Positions 39,396 through 49,503 are shown, counted from the stretch's first letter. The stretch is DNA of 60,660 bases from Clostridia bacterium (GCA_018434325.1 JAHDPO010000047.1:1-60660); one strand, 5' to 3'. A program made the numbers and translations. Notes: a model not told the origin generated them from the sequence alone.

Positions 39396-41114
39396 ATGAA
39401 TCTCCACAACTTTGAAATCCACATCGATAAAAAGATCCTTGCCCGTGGCTATGATTACTACGAAGATCACTGTGTAACATCAATAAAAGAAACAGGGAAA
39501 AATGTCTATGCGGCAAAGGTTGAAGGCAGTGAGTTGTACACGGTGGAAGTTGAGCTTGATGATCAAGCGGATATCGTTGGCAGTCAATGTGATTGTCCTT
39601 ATGATTGGGGAGAATATTGCAAGCACCAGGCAGCGGTATTTTTTGCTTTACGAGATATCAAGAACAAGACGGGCTTAAGCAAGCAAGATGCGGAAACCGC
39701 GCCTAAATCTACCGTTCCTAAATCTGCCTCTCCCCAAAAGAGAAAAACGCTTGATATAAGGAAGATACTCTCTGAACGAACCAAAGATGAACTCATTGAA
39801 TTCCTCATGACGATTGCAGCCGAGTATGAAGAAATCAAGCGGCAGATAGAACTGGATTTTAATGCTGGAAACGATGATGAGGAAATACGTCAATCCATGA
39901 CGCTTATACGCACCTTCATCAAAAAGAATTCGGACCGGCATGGATTTATCGCCTACAGAGATACCTGGGCGGCGGTCAAGGGCGCTGATTTGGTATTGGA
40001 AAAAGCCCGCGCCGCTTTGGCAAAAAATAAAATCAAACATTCTTTGGAGCTTGCCCTCTGTGTTATCCATGAAATGATGGATCTGCTTGAGAGTGCAGAT
40101 GACTCCAACGGGGTAGTCGGCGGCAAAATTGAAGAAAGCTTAGCTCTCATCCGTGAGCTGGCTGAGAATAAAGGGTTAAGCCCAGCTAATAAAGAAAGTA
40201 TTTTTCAGAAACTGATAGAAGAAGCGGCCCATAGACGATTTGAAGGCTGGAGTGCCTGGAGACTGGATCTTCTTGGCAGTTGTTCGGGACTTGCAGTCAC
40301 TGCAGATTTACGGAATAAATTAGAAAATTACTTGCTATCCATCATAAGAAACGGAAGCGAGGATTCCTGGCACAGCCGTTACTTGGCAGAAAGAATTAAT
40401 CTTATCCGATACCGTGCGATTGAACAGTATGACGGACAGAAAAAGGCGCAGGAATTTATTGAACAGAATCTTCGCTATTCGGGGTTCAGGAAAATGGCCA
40501 TAGAAAATGCCCTGATGAAAAAGGATTATGACCTGGTAATTAATCTGACACTTGATGGCCAAGAGCAGGATAAGAATAGTCCCGGGCTGGTAACTCAATG
40601 GAAGAAATACCGGTACAAAGCCTTTCAGCTTTCCGGCAAGCTTGATGATTTGCGCGAAATTGCCATGGAATTTATTCTGGATGGCAGCTTTGAGTATTAC
40701 AAAGAATTGAAAAGAACCTATGATTCCGGTGAGTGGCTTTTTGTTTATCCCAGAATTATTCATCTATTGGAAAATCAGAAGAAAATATATCATGACGTAT
40801 ATACCCGTATTCTTATAGAAGAAGGAGAAAAACAAAAGCTTCTTGTCTATGTTAAAACAAGGCCTTCAACGATAGAAGATTTTTATCAGCAGCTTATGCC
40901 TGAATTTAAGGAAGAGGTTTATACCCTGTTTCTACAGTGCATTGAACAGGCCGCTGCCGGGGCAGGCAGCAGGAAAGATTATCAAGGAGTATGCGCTATT
41001 ATTCGCACTCTTAGAAAAGCAGGCGGGCAAGAACAAGCCTTAGAAATCCAGCAAAAGCTATTTAACAAATACCCCAACAAATCTGCGTTCAAAGATGAAT
41101 TATCAAAATTGTAA
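39396..41114 (+). CDS. SWIM zinc-finger protein
   Basis: A SWIM domain near the N-terminus shows the CxCx(n)CxH ligands in CDCPYDWGEYCKH (about 65-77). The remaining 490 residues are helical and repeat-like, as in other bacterial SWIM proteins of unknown role, which often pair with SNF2-type helicases; no helicase is present here. The ATG at 39396 follows AGAAGGA; the GTG at 39378 is less likely. Divergent from the XRE/ImmA operon with a shared 235-base control region. Could bind DNA or protein; not further assignable. Confidence 0.85.
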   Translation: MNLHNFEIHIDKKILARGYDYYEDHCVTSIKETGKNVYAAKVEGSELYTVEVELDDQADIVGSQCDCPYDWGEYCKHQAAVFFALRDIKNKTGLSKQDAETAPKSTVPKSASPQKRKTLDIRKILSERTKDELIEFLMTIAAEYEEIKRQIELDFNAGNDDEEIRQSMTLIRTFIKKNSDRHGFIAYRDTWAAVKGADLVLEKARAALAKNKIKHSLELALCVIHEMMDLLESADDSNGVVGGKIEESLALIRELAENKGLSPANKESIFQKLIEEAAHRRFEGWSAWRLDLLGSCSGLAVTADLRNKLENYLLSIIRNGSEDSWHSRYLAERINLIRYRAIEQYDGQKKAQEFIEQNLRYSGFRKMAIENALMKKDYDLVINLTLDGQEQDKNSPGLVTQWKKYRYKAFQLSGKLDDLREIAMEFILDGSFEYYKELKRTYDSGEWLFVYPRIIHLLENQKKIYHDVYTRILIEEGEKQKLLVYVKTRPSTIEDFYQQLMPEFKEEVYTLFLQCIEQAAAGAGSRKDYQGVCAIIRTLRKAGGQEQALEIQQKLFNKYPNKSAFKDELSKL

Positions 41115-41527
41115 GTAAATGCTAACTGTACAAAATTTGAGGTAGTGCACGACTAATAGGAATCAATTTTAATTAAAATGAGTGCTTTTGGGTAAACGGT
41201 GCATAGAAATTGACTTATCATGTAAAAAGTGCATTTTATTAAACCTTATTCATTTTGACTCAGGCACAAGTTCGTTTTTTGTACAACTGGCCTTTTTGTA
41301 CCAGGATCTCTTCAGGCGTTGAACGGAAGTCAGTCTCCGCTTACATAAAAAAGGAAACTCCCATACAATCACAGTGCAAGCGGGATCTAAGTCCTCATTA
41401 GTACGCACATTAGGATTGATGGGAGTTTCTATAATTATTTTAGCTCAAAATAGGCAGGCTCGTCAAGCACCAAAAAATCGCAGGCGGGGGGCGCAGCATT
41501 GGGCGCCTGCTTTTGATCTCCTAGCTC
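41115..41527. other. Non-coding region with a long hairpin
   Basis: No gene is seen. GAAACTCCCAT (41354-41364) and ATGGGAGTTTC (41419-41429) pair, extended by CAATC/GATTG with one bulge, followed on the plus strand by a T-rich tract. It could terminate the SWIM gene or be the end of a lost mobile element. GTACAA...TTGTAC (about 41283-41303) forms a smaller inverted repeat. Confidence 0.5.
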
Positions 41528-43993
41528 CTAGATAAACAAATTGACGTTTGATTCCTCGGCATCGGCCAGATAGGTCCCAACGCCGGCATAGTCAATGCCG
41601 TCGATCAGTTCTTCCTCTTTTATGCCCATGACGTCCATGCTCATGGTGCAGGCTACGATTTTGACGCCGTTTTCCTGAGCCTTTTTGATGAGCTCTTCCA
41701 GCGAAGAAACATTTTTCTTCTTCATGATCCCCTTCATCATAGCGGTGCCCATACCCAGCATATTCATCTTGGAAAGCTTAAGTTTGGAAGCGCCGCGGGG
41801 CATCATCGTGCCGAACATTGACTCAATAAAGGTTTTGTCCACCTTTGCTTTATTGTTCTTGCGCAGCACATTGAGCCCCCAGAAGGTGAAAAACATGGTT
41901 ACCGGCCGTCCCATGGAAGCCGCGCCGTTGGCGATAATGAAGGAGGCCAGCACTTTGTCGAGATCGCCGGAGAAAACGATAATCGTTTTTCCCGCGTTAT
42001 CGGCGTGGGATTGGGCGGATTTTAAGGCGCCGCCACCCTTTTGGACGAGGGCCACGTATTCATTGTTTTGCTTTTCGTTTGATACCAATGTATTGCCGGT
42101 GCGCCGGGCCCAGGAGGCGATATCCCGGGCAAAACCGGGGTCGGAAGCGGCGACCTCAATCGTTTCGCCGTCCTTGATATCTTTCATGGCGTCGAAGACC
42201 TTCATAATCGGGCCGGGACACTGCATGCCGCTGCAATCAAGGCGCATACGGGCCGCTACCTGCGCTGCCTGAGGCACGGCCACATTGCCGCTGTCATCTA
42301 CCGGGGCTGCGTTCATGGTCGTCACTTCGCTTTCTTTATAGTGTACAGACTGGTAAAACCGCGTGCCCCCCGGATAAACCTTGACATTGCGAAAGCCATT
42401 TTCCATAAGAATGCGGGCGGCATTGTAGGAACGAACTCCAATGGCGCAAAAAGTGATGATTTCCCTGTCACGGTCAAGCTCTCCCAGACGCTGCCGCAGC
42501 TCTCCCAGAGGGATGTGCTGGTATTTGGGCAGCGCGTAGGCTTCGATTTCAGCGGCCTCCCGCACGTCCAGCGCCACAATATCCGGGGCTGTCACGTCCG
42601 CGTCCCAGGAGGCGAAAACGGCTTTGCCCGACAAAATATTCTCAGCCACAAACCCCACCATATTGGCCGGATCCTTGGCCGACGAGAAGGGAGGCGCGTA
42701 AGCCAGCTCCAAATTTTTGAGATCGCGGACAGTCCCGCCCAGCCGTATGGCCACAGCAAGCGTGTCAATGCGCTTGTCGACGGAATCGCCGCCGACGATC
42801 TGAGCGCCGTAAATCTTTTTGCCGTCCGTTGAGAAGATCAGCTTGATATTTATCGACACGGCGCCGGGATAATAGGAGGCATGAGAGTTCTGCGCAATAA
42901 TCAGCGTCTCATAATCCCTGCCCTTGACAAGGCCGTTTTTCATCAGGGTTTTTTCGTTCTGGCCCGTGGAGGCCGCCGTCATCTCGAAAACCTTGGCCAC
43001 AGACGTGCCCTGGGTGCCTTCATATGTCTCGCTGCCCCCGGCAATATTATCCGCGGCAATACGGCCTTGCTTATTGGCGGGACCGGCCAGCGGTATCATT
43101 GTCGAGCGCTTGTCAATAAAGTCCTGAACCTCAATCACGTCGCCGACGGCGTAGATATCCGGATCGGAGGTCAGCATCCCGCTGCTAACCACGACGCCGC
43201 CCCTGGCATTGACATCCAGCCCCGCCGCCTTGGCCAGTTCACCGTTGGGGCGCACGCCTATTGACAGGATGACGAGGTCGGCCTGGATTTTCGTTCCGCT
43301 TTTTAGGGTGACGCTAACTGCCTCGGCAACCTCCTCGAAGGAGGCGACGCCATCGCCAAGCTGCAGCCGGACGCCCTGCTGCACCAGATGCTCATGCAGG
43401 AGCTGGGCCATTTCGAAATCAAGGGGCGCCATTACCTGCTCCAGAGCCTCCACCAGCGTTACGTTAAGGCCGGCGTGGTGCAGGTTTTCAGCCATTTCCA
43501 GGCCGATGAACCCGCCGCCCACGACGACGGCGCTTTTGACCTTGTTTTCTTTGATGTAATTGCGAATGCGGTCCGTATCCGGCACCGTCCAAAGGGTCAT
43601 GATGCATGAGGAATCGATGCCCGGAATCGGGGGCTTTAGCGGCGATGAACCGGTGGCTAATACCAGCGTATCGTAGCTCTCCGTATATAATTCGCCAGTC
43701 GCCGCCTTTTTGACCGCAACGGTTTTGGCCGCCCGGTCGATGGCAATGACCTCCTGGCGGGTGCGCACATCGATATTATACTTGGCGCCCATGGCTTCCG
43801 GAGTCACCAGCAACAGCGAGCTTCTCTGCTTGATGACGTCTCCCACATGATAGGGCAGACCGCAGTTGGCATAGGAGATATATTCGCCCCGCTCAAAAAG
43901 AATAATTTCCGCGGTTTCATCCAAGCGGCGCAGGCGGGCGGCACAACTGGCTCCCCCGGCAACGCCTCCGACAATCAATACCTTTTTACCCAT
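41528..43993 (-). CDS. CoA-disulfide reductase-type oxidoreductase fused to rhodanese, TusA and DsrE domains
   Basis: A cytosolic sulfur-trafficking fusion of about 821 residues. The N-terminus is a FAD/NAD(P)H pyridine nucleotide-disulfide reductase (VGGVAGGASCAARLR, the SYANCGLPY active-site Cys of CoADR, second Rossmann VVVGGGFIGLE). A rhodanese domain follows (Cys in ITFCAIGVRS), then TusA (CSGMQCPGPIM) and a C-terminal DsrE domain (IIVFSGDLDKVLASF, with KIVACTMSMDVMG). Such fusions reduce CoA persulfides or polysulfide and relay sulfane sulfur. The ATG at 43993 has AGAGGATG upstream; the TTG at 43999 is the longer alternative. Single-gene unit. Confidence 0.93.
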   Translation of the reverse strand: MGKKVLIVGGVAGGASCAARLRRLDETAEIILFERGEYISYANCGLPYHVGDVIKQRSSLLLVTPEAMGAKYNIDVRTRQEVIAIDRAAKTVAVKKAATGELYTESYDTLVLATGSSPLKPPIPGIDSSCIMTLWTVPDTDRIRNYIKENKVKSAVVVGGGFIGLEMAENLHHAGLNVTLVEALEQVMAPLDFEMAQLLHEHLVQQGVRLQLGDGVASFEEVAEAVSVTLKSGTKIQADLVILSIGVRPNGELAKAAGLDVNARGGVVVSSGMLTSDPDIYAVGDVIEVQDFIDKRSTMIPLAGPANKQGRIAADNIAGGSETYEGTQGTSVAKVFEMTAASTGQNEKTLMKNGLVKGRDYETLIIAQNSHASYYPGAVSINIKLIFSTDGKKIYGAQIVGGDSVDKRIDTLAVAIRLGGTVRDLKNLELAYAPPFSSAKDPANMVGFVAENILSGKAVFASWDADVTAPDIVALDVREAAEIEAYALPKYQHIPLGELRQRLGELDRDREIITFCAIGVRSYNAARILMENGFRNVKVYPGGTRFYQSVHYKESEVTTMNAAPVDDSGNVAVPQAAQVAARMRLDCSGMQCPGPIMKVFDAMKDIKDGETIEVAASDPGFARDIASWARRTGNTLVSNEKQNNEYVALVQKGGGALKSAQSHADNAGKTIIVFSGDLDKVLASFIIANGAASMGRPVTMFFTFWGLNVLRKNNKAKVDKTFIESMFGTMMPRGASKLKLSKMNMLGMGTAMMKGIMKKKNVSSLEELIKKAQENGVKIVACTMSMDVMGIKEEELIDGIDYAGVGTYLADAEESNVNLFI

Positions 43994-44123
43994 GATCAAT
44001 CATCCTCTCATCTTTTATGAATCACCGGGCGCTGAGAAATTATCCTTTTTTGAGATCGCCTCCTTGAGGAAGGTGGGAATTGCCGTCATTTATGGTTTTG
44101 GGGCAAGCATTGATAACCGGATT

Positions 44124-45935
44124 CTATAGTAATCGATAAATAGGATAATCAGTTATGCTCCTTCTTTCCTCTTCAGACAATTCGTTTAGTAACTTTCTAG
44201 CATCATGGTCTTCGTCTAATAGGATTGAAATACCGCATCTTATTAGTTTACTGTCGCAGTGTTTACGCCGCAAAACCACTAAGTCAGCAATTTCATCAGA
44301 TGTTAAATTACGCATACGTCGAATTACTTGATATTTGTTAATAACAGTCACTGCAGCATCACTTTCAACTACCTCGGCTATATCAAGCGCAAACTGTAAT
44401 AATTCGTTACTTTTTTTAACTTGCGAATCGTAGGCGTTGATAACTTCCAGCAGCATAGAGTTCACACTGATGGTCTTCTCTGTTTCAGGAATTCTAATTT
44501 CAATTTCTTTTCCTCTGCCATCCATCGTTTTTATTGAATTTAATATTACAGCATAATTCACGTTTGAACACAAAAAATCATCCGCCGTCATATACAAGAA
44601 CAATGACCACGGATCAATAATAACTTTTTCACCGTCTTCCTTTTCAAATTCGTATCGAACATGAGCATTGTCTGAAAAGGCATTAAAAAGACGATAAGCA
44701 TCGCTTCTTTCTTCTTGCTTGGCAAGGATTCGGATAACTACATTCCCGATCCTTTTATTAGAGTAAAATAAGCGAGGCAGGTTTTTTTCTTCGAATTTGA
44801 GGGGCTCTCCAGCTGCTCCTCGGATAAGAGCATCAATAGCATGATTCTCCTCTGCCGATAGATTGCTCATCTCCAAATCCGTATGCACCCCAAAATATTC
44901 AAGGGCAGCTTGCGTTTTTTTAAGAACGTCATTGATACCTTGCAGATTCAATATATCCTTTGGGTTGTCCAAATCGATATTAAGCACTGGCTTTGTACTG
45001 TCTGCACCAAGCCTCGCCCATTTATATTCTGATAAGGCCAGGAGGAAATTGCTGTCGGTAATTCGGTTCTTTAGGGTTCCCTTAAGCGAAAACTTAAAAT
45101 TGTGCTTTTGAAGGGTTTCTCCTGCTGCTGCAAAGGGGAGTTTCAGAACTTGTCCGATATACAGGTAAGCCCTGCCGTTCTCATAGCCGTAAGAAATGCT
45201 ATCGTAGAACTTTTCGCCATTGACATATACGGGTATGTCCTTTTCCATCATGGCTACAGAAGAAACGCTATCCTCAATTTTTGCGAAGGGAAATTCTACG
45301 CCGTCTTTTGTTTCCACATACATATAAAAATCTTGTGTTGTTGCTTCTTTCATCATATCGTAATCGTTTTTGGGCTGGGTCCTTGGAAGAATATGAAACT
45401 TAAGTGTTCCTCCATCTTTGACAGCCCTTAGGGCTTGCTCCTCAGACCAGACGATCTGAGTGGCCTGCCGTTTTTTGTCTTGGAGAAATGCTATGAACAG
45501 TTGCCGGATAGAATCGTCATCCTCCGGTAATTTCTGAAGATTAATTGTCATTTCCTTTTTATTTGCAGAACTTGTAATAGCTCGTTGCAAATCAAAGGGC
45601 AACAGGATTTTATAAAATATAGTTTTAGTTCTATTCTTTTCAAAGGCAACAACGAAATAAATTATGCCTCCGTCTTGCAGGTATTTTTGGAGAGCAGTTA
45701 CTTCCACGCTGTAGCTAAGCTTGGTGGTCTTTTTATTAACGGCTTTTTCCTTTCCTTTTATCTGAACAGGTACCCGGCCAATTAGTTTTTCCTTGCTGTT
45801 GGTACCTTTGGGGAACACATAAATATGCCCATCCCAGAGCGGTTCTTTATCCCGCTCGTTGATATAGGATTGGAGGCCGTCGCAAAAGGCGAGGCGCTCT
45901 TTGACTGCAGTTGTTGCAATTACTTCAGTATCCAT
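44124..45935 (-). CDS. DUF4365 nuclease-like protein
   Basis: The N-terminus (about 1-150) fits DUF4365, a PD-(D/E)XK-like nuclease fold: LWDGHIYVFP... then VPVQIKGKE gives the D...QxK catalytic pattern. The remaining 450 residues are unrecognised. DUF4365 proteins are frequent in accessory and defence-like islands. It lies 27 bases after a DUF4143 ATPase gene on the same strand, so they may be co-transcribed. An internally deleted copy of this gene lies at 49117-49495. AT-rich. 603 residues, ATG start. Confidence 0.75.
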   Translation of the reverse strand: MDTEVIATTAVKERLAFCDGLQSYINERDKEPLWDGHIYVFPKGTNSKEKLIGRVPVQIKGKEKAVNKKTTKLSYSVEVTALQKYLQDGGIIYFVVAFEKNRTKTIFYKILLPFDLQRAITSSANKKEMTINLQKLPEDDDSIRQLFIAFLQDKKRQATQIVWSEEQALRAVKDGGTLKFHILPRTQPKNDYDMMKEATTQDFYMYVETKDGVEFPFAKIEDSVSSVAMMEKDIPVYVNGEKFYDSISYGYENGRAYLYIGQVLKLPFAAAGETLQKHNFKFSLKGTLKNRITDSNFLLALSEYKWARLGADSTKPVLNIDLDNPKDILNLQGINDVLKKTQAALEYFGVHTDLEMSNLSAEENHAIDALIRGAAGEPLKFEEKNLPRLFYSNKRIGNVVIRILAKQEERSDAYRLFNAFSDNAHVRYEFEKEDGEKVIIDPWSLFLYMTADDFLCSNVNYAVILNSIKTMDGRGKEIEIRIPETEKTISVNSMLLEVINAYDSQVKKSNELLQFALDIAEVVESDAAVTVINKYQVIRRMRNLTSDEIADLVVLRRKHCDSKLIRCGISILLDEDHDARKLLNELSEEERRSITDYPIYRLL

Positions 45936-45962
45936 ATTTTTCGTCCTGCCTATTCATTATGC

Positions 45963-47309
45963 TTAATCTAACCGCTCCAAGGCGATCCCAATAATTTTAT
46001 CCGCATAATCCGCCATAAACAGCGGAATATTCAGCAGGTCATCATCCATGCACAGGTTATTCAGTGAAAAACGAACACGAAGCTTTACCTTATCTCCGTA
46101 TTTTTCCTTGTACTTTTTCAAGCTACGGCTCTCTACATTGCTCTCTGATTTAACCTCTACCGGTAAAATGTCATTTTCTCTTTGGATAAGAAAATCAACC
46201 TCATATCTGGGATTGTCCACCGCCCAATAGCGGGGCATGGCCTCAAATTGGTTTTGCAGTGCTTGCAAAACATAATTCTCGCTTAAAGCCCCCTTAAACT
46301 CTACAAACAGTCTGTTCCCTTCGCCAAAAGCGGAAGGAGCCAGGAGAGATAGTCGGCGCAATAATCCTACATCTGCCATATATAACTTGAATGCAGACAA
46401 ATCATCGTAGGCTGAAATAGGCAGGCCCGGTGCAGTACTGCGGTATATCTTATAAGTCAGGTTCGCATCGCAAAGCCATTGCAAGGCATCTTCATATTCC
46501 CTTGCTCTGGCCCCTTCCTTGACAACCTTATAGATGAACTTCTTATTTTCCCTTGCTAGTTGGGAGGGGATTGATTTCCATATCATTGATATTTTTGGAA
46601 AATCCTTAGGGTCGGGGTGTTTGGCAAAATCACGCTCGTAGGCTCCCAAAATATTAGACAGAACCTGCTGCATCAATTCCACATCCCGTTCCTGGGCCCA
46701 GGAACGAACAGACTCCGGCATACCGCCTGTTACAAAATACATTTTAAGTTTTTCATATAATGGATTGAAAAAAGCTTCCGGAATCGGCTCAATTTTTTCG
46801 ACACTTTTCATATAATCGGCGAGGTTACCATCGCCATTGGCCATCAAAAATTCCGTAAAAGTCATTGGCATAATTTCCAAGAAGTCTACCTTGCCTACAG
46901 GAAAGGATGCGGGCTTAGATAATGCTATACCCAAAAGGGATCCTGCACAGGCCACATGATAATGGGGCGCATTTTCGCAGAAGTATTTCAATGTGTTTAA
47001 TGCGTTGGGACATTCCTGTATCTCATCAAAAGCGATAAGCGTATCCCCCGGATTATCTCGTTTGATGACTTCCCCGCTTGCCATCATCAGATTTTGCAGA
47101 ATACGCTCTACGTCCTTGGTGCTTTCAAAAAACTGTTTATATTCCGGGTGTTCGTCAAAGTTGAAATAAGCCATATTTCCATAATAGCGTTTTGCAAATT
47201 CCTTGAGAAGCCACGTTTTGCCGACCTGGCGCACTCCTTTTAAAATAAGGGGTTTTCTATATTTGGAACTTTTCCAGTCCAGCAGTTTTTTCATCACCAG
47301 TCTTTCCAC
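45963..47309 (-). CDS. AAA ATPase with DUF4143 nuclease-like C-terminus
   Basis: Walker A GVRQVGKTW, Walker B LIAFDEIQECP and sensor AGSLLGIAL in the AAA_14 core. The C-terminal DUF4143 domain ends with YEVDFLIQ...LPVEVKSE, the PD-(D/E)XK pattern. Close in layout to the 53.5 kb gene, which starts MERLNKW; by comparison the GTG at 47309 (VERLVMKK) is the likely start, with GGGGGCG upstream. The 33 codons of the longer frame before it include a likely -10 (TATAAT). Role unknown; these proteins are often strain-specific. Confidence 0.85.
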   Translation of the reverse strand: MERLVMKKLLDWKSSKYRKPLILKGVRQVGKTWLLKEFAKRYYGNMAYFNFDEHPEYKQFFESTKDVERILQNLMMASGEVIKRDNPGDTLIAFDEIQECPNALNTLKYFCENAPHYHVACAGSLLGIALSKPASFPVGKVDFLEIMPMTFTEFLMANGDGNLADYMKSVEKIEPIPEAFFNPLYEKLKMYFVTGGMPESVRSWAQERDVELMQQVLSNILGAYERDFAKHPDPKDFPKISMIWKSIPSQLARENKKFIYKVVKEGARAREYEDALQWLCDANLTYKIYRSTAPGLPISAYDDLSAFKLYMADVGLLRRLSLLAPSAFGEGNRLFVEFKGALSENYVLQALQNQFEAMPRYWAVDNPRYEVDFLIQRENDILPVEVKSESNVESRSLKKYKEKYGDKVKLRVRFSLNNLCMDDDLLNIPLFMADYADKIIGIALERLD

Positions 47310-47484
47310 ACTATCGCCCCCAGCCAACACATTATAATACACATTTAGTGCTTTATAATCACATTCTTATTTATAAGTATAGCCAGCATTCCACGATCAG
47401 TCAAGGGAAATCCCATTATTATTGAGGCCGGAATTGGAAGCGCTAATTGGAAGTTCTATACGCCATGACTTCTTTGGCCTTTTC

Positions 47485-47512
47485 TGAGCAAAAATTCCGT
47501 TTGTATGGGGAT
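47485..47512 (+). repeat. Dispersed intergenic repeat, forward copy
   Basis: TGAGCAAAAATTCC then GTTTGTATGGGGAT, matching the 28.2 kb units. An inverted partner lies 107 bases away (47620-47646), so the two could pair in RNA. Confidence 0.75.
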
Positions 47513-47619
47513 AGCGTTTTTATGATAGCGTCTTTAAGCCTCCCCGCGCACTGGATATAGAGCAAAAGCAGCATTGTTCATTGCAAAACTCAAAATTTTA
47601 AGCAGTTAGCCAGAGTAAA

Positions 47620-47646
47620 CAGCCAAACAATCGAATTTTTTGCTCA
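47620..47646 (-). repeat. Dispersed intergenic repeat, inverted copy
   Basis: On the minus strand TGAGCAAAAAATTCG then ATTGTTTGGCTGT. It is followed by a weaker related word (CATCGATTTTTGCATC, 47668-47683). The 47310-47705 gap holds no gene. Confidence 0.6.
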
Positions 47647-47705
47647 TTTTTCAGCGTTCTAACCGAACATCGATTTTTGCATCTCCCGACGAAGGGCTGA
47701 ATGAT

Positions 47706-49025
47706 TCAAATAGCCGGCCTCCATACCATTGTGTTATATAAGGGCAGAAGAATTTCCATTACCCTCAGTATCTCGGCACAGGTGGTAGCCTGCGTTTTAA
47801 GGATATCATCATCAGGCTCATAAAATTTCCTTAAATACGATTCCCTCCCATCCTGATCATTTTCTCTGAAATAATCACAGAATGTTTCAGGATCTTCATT
47901 GTCAATATCAAAAGTAAACCAGTCTCCCTGGGCGCTATCCCAGATAACCCACTCCATGCCCTGACCTTGAAGTTCCTGCAGTCTGGACTCTATTTTAGGT
48001 TTTAGTTTTGTTAAATGCTGATGAAGATAAGCCCGGTCAATAGCACCACGCCTTACCGCTAAAAAAAGGTTGATGTCGAAGCCCTCAGATCCGATGCTAT
48101 ATTGCAAACATCCGTGCTTTTGAAAGCCATAAATATCGTCGTCTTTGTCTTTCCCCATATTTAGGACATCCACTTCAGGCGGCGTCTTGCCATAACGTAC
48201 ACCCAGCCACCCGACAGAGTACTGGTTTATCGGGTGGGGGACAATCAGAGAGGTTATATTCTCTTTTCTTTTGTGGTGAGCGATGCCTAATTTCTTAATA
48301 CTCGGATATATCTGCTGATGTATGCTGAGCATTTTTATTTGTACTCTTTTACGCTTATCTGCAATAGCAGAACCTATCCCTCTTTGATTTCTCGGAAAAA
48401 ATGTTTCGTAATCTTCATAAGTAAAATAGTAATCAGCAATATCATAATCATCCGGTGCAAAGGGATCATCCTTATGAGTAAAGCCGCTCAATTTTGCCGA
48501 CAGCTTTTGCTGAACCTTGTGAAGCTCCTCGATTTCACTTTGAATATCTTTATAATACTTAACAACTTCAGCATCCACTAATTGAGCGATGTGTTCGCAA
48601 GTATCGAAAAAGGAAGTGACTGATTTAATATCATCGGGCGACGGAGTACCGATAAAATCAAACTCTATATTGCGGAATACTCCTCCCCCAGTAAAATTGG
48701 ATGAACCATATATCAATTTGTCAGGATTTCCACGGAAGAGATATACCTTGGCATGAAAGCTATGGTCAAAAATGATTTTCGTATTGCATAGTCCGGATAA
48801 TTGCTCAAGAATTTCGCCGGGCTTATCTGATGAAAAACTTGCCGAAAGAAATAAGGTGATGTCTTCCTTTTGCAGCAGATATCTATCCTTGATCTGCCGA
48901 AGCATTCTGACGCCCTCTGCAGATAAAAATGCCGAAGCGATGGTTACCTTAGACACTGATTTGCACGACAGAAACTCACCCTCCAGTGTTGTACCGGCTT
49001 CAGTTTTATGTTTCCAGTAATACAC
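47706..49025 (-). CDS. Phospholipase D-like nuclease-family protein
   Basis: The N-terminal third fits a PLDc_2 domain: FHAKVYLF with the HxK pair at about 91-93 and GSSNFTGGG about 15 residues on, as in BfiI/NucT-like nucleases and DNA-repair or restriction-associated proteins. The rest (about 150-439) is unrecognised. Start GTG with GAGGTGAT upstream. It sits alone between the repeat region and a pseudogene in an island rich in nuclease-like genes, so a DNA-directed or defence role is plausible but unproven. Confidence 0.75.
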   Translation of the reverse strand: MYYWKHKTEAGTTLEGEFLSCKSVSKVTIASAFLSAEGVRMLRQIKDRYLLQKEDITLFLSASFSSDKPGEILEQLSGLCNTKIIFDHSFHAKVYLFRGNPDKLIYGSSNFTGGGVFRNIEFDFIGTPSPDDIKSVTSFFDTCEHIAQLVDAEVVKYYKDIQSEIEELHKVQQKLSAKLSGFTHKDDPFAPDDYDIADYYFTYEDYETFFPRNQRGIGSAIADKRKRVQIKMLSIHQQIYPSIKKLGIAHHKRKENITSLIVPHPINQYSVGWLGVRYGKTPPEVDVLNMGKDKDDDIYGFQKHGCLQYSIGSEGFDINLFLAVRRGAIDRAYLHQHLTKLKPKIESRLQELQGQGMEWVIWDSAQGDWFTFDIDNEDPETFCDYFRENDQDGRESYLRKFYEPDDDILKTQATTCAEILRVMEILLPLYNTMVWRPAI

Positions 49026-49116
49026 GATATCACCTCAATACCATCGATAACTCCATAAATACGACAGAAATCATAGGCCTGGCTTTCTTTGGAGGAAGCT
49101 GCCTACATTATCGTTG

Positions 49117-49495
49117 AACGATAGTAATCGATAAATAGGATAATCCGTTATCCCCCTTTTTTCCTCTTCCGGCAATTTCATCAGCTGTTAAACTGTGCAT
49201 ACGGCGGATTGCTTGATATTTATTCATAATGGTCACTGCGGTATTACTTTCAATGGTCTCGGCTATATCAAAGGCAGATTGTAATAATTCTTCACAGCCC
49301 TTACCGCTTGCTCCTCAGACCAAACGTTCTGGGTGGCCTGCCGTTTTTTATCTTGGAGAAAGGCTATAAACAATTGACGGATAGAGTCATCATCCTCCGG
49401 TAATCAAGGTAACGACGAAATAAATTATGCCTCCGTTAATATAGGATTGGAGACCGTCGCAAAATGCTAGGCATTCTTTGATGGCAACTGTCTTC
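49117..49495 (-). pseudogene. Internally deleted copy of the DUF4365 gene
   Basis: Blocks of this stretch match separated parts of the 44124-45935 gene in order: its 3' end (GTAATCGATAAATAGGATAA at 44125 and 49122), a block near 44290-44404, a block near 45420-45530, one near 45641-45674 and one near its 5' end (45857-45912). The parts between are missing, and substitutions and frameshifts have accumulated. It cannot encode a protein. Confidence 0.88.
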
Positions 49496-49503
49496 CCATG
49501 GGT

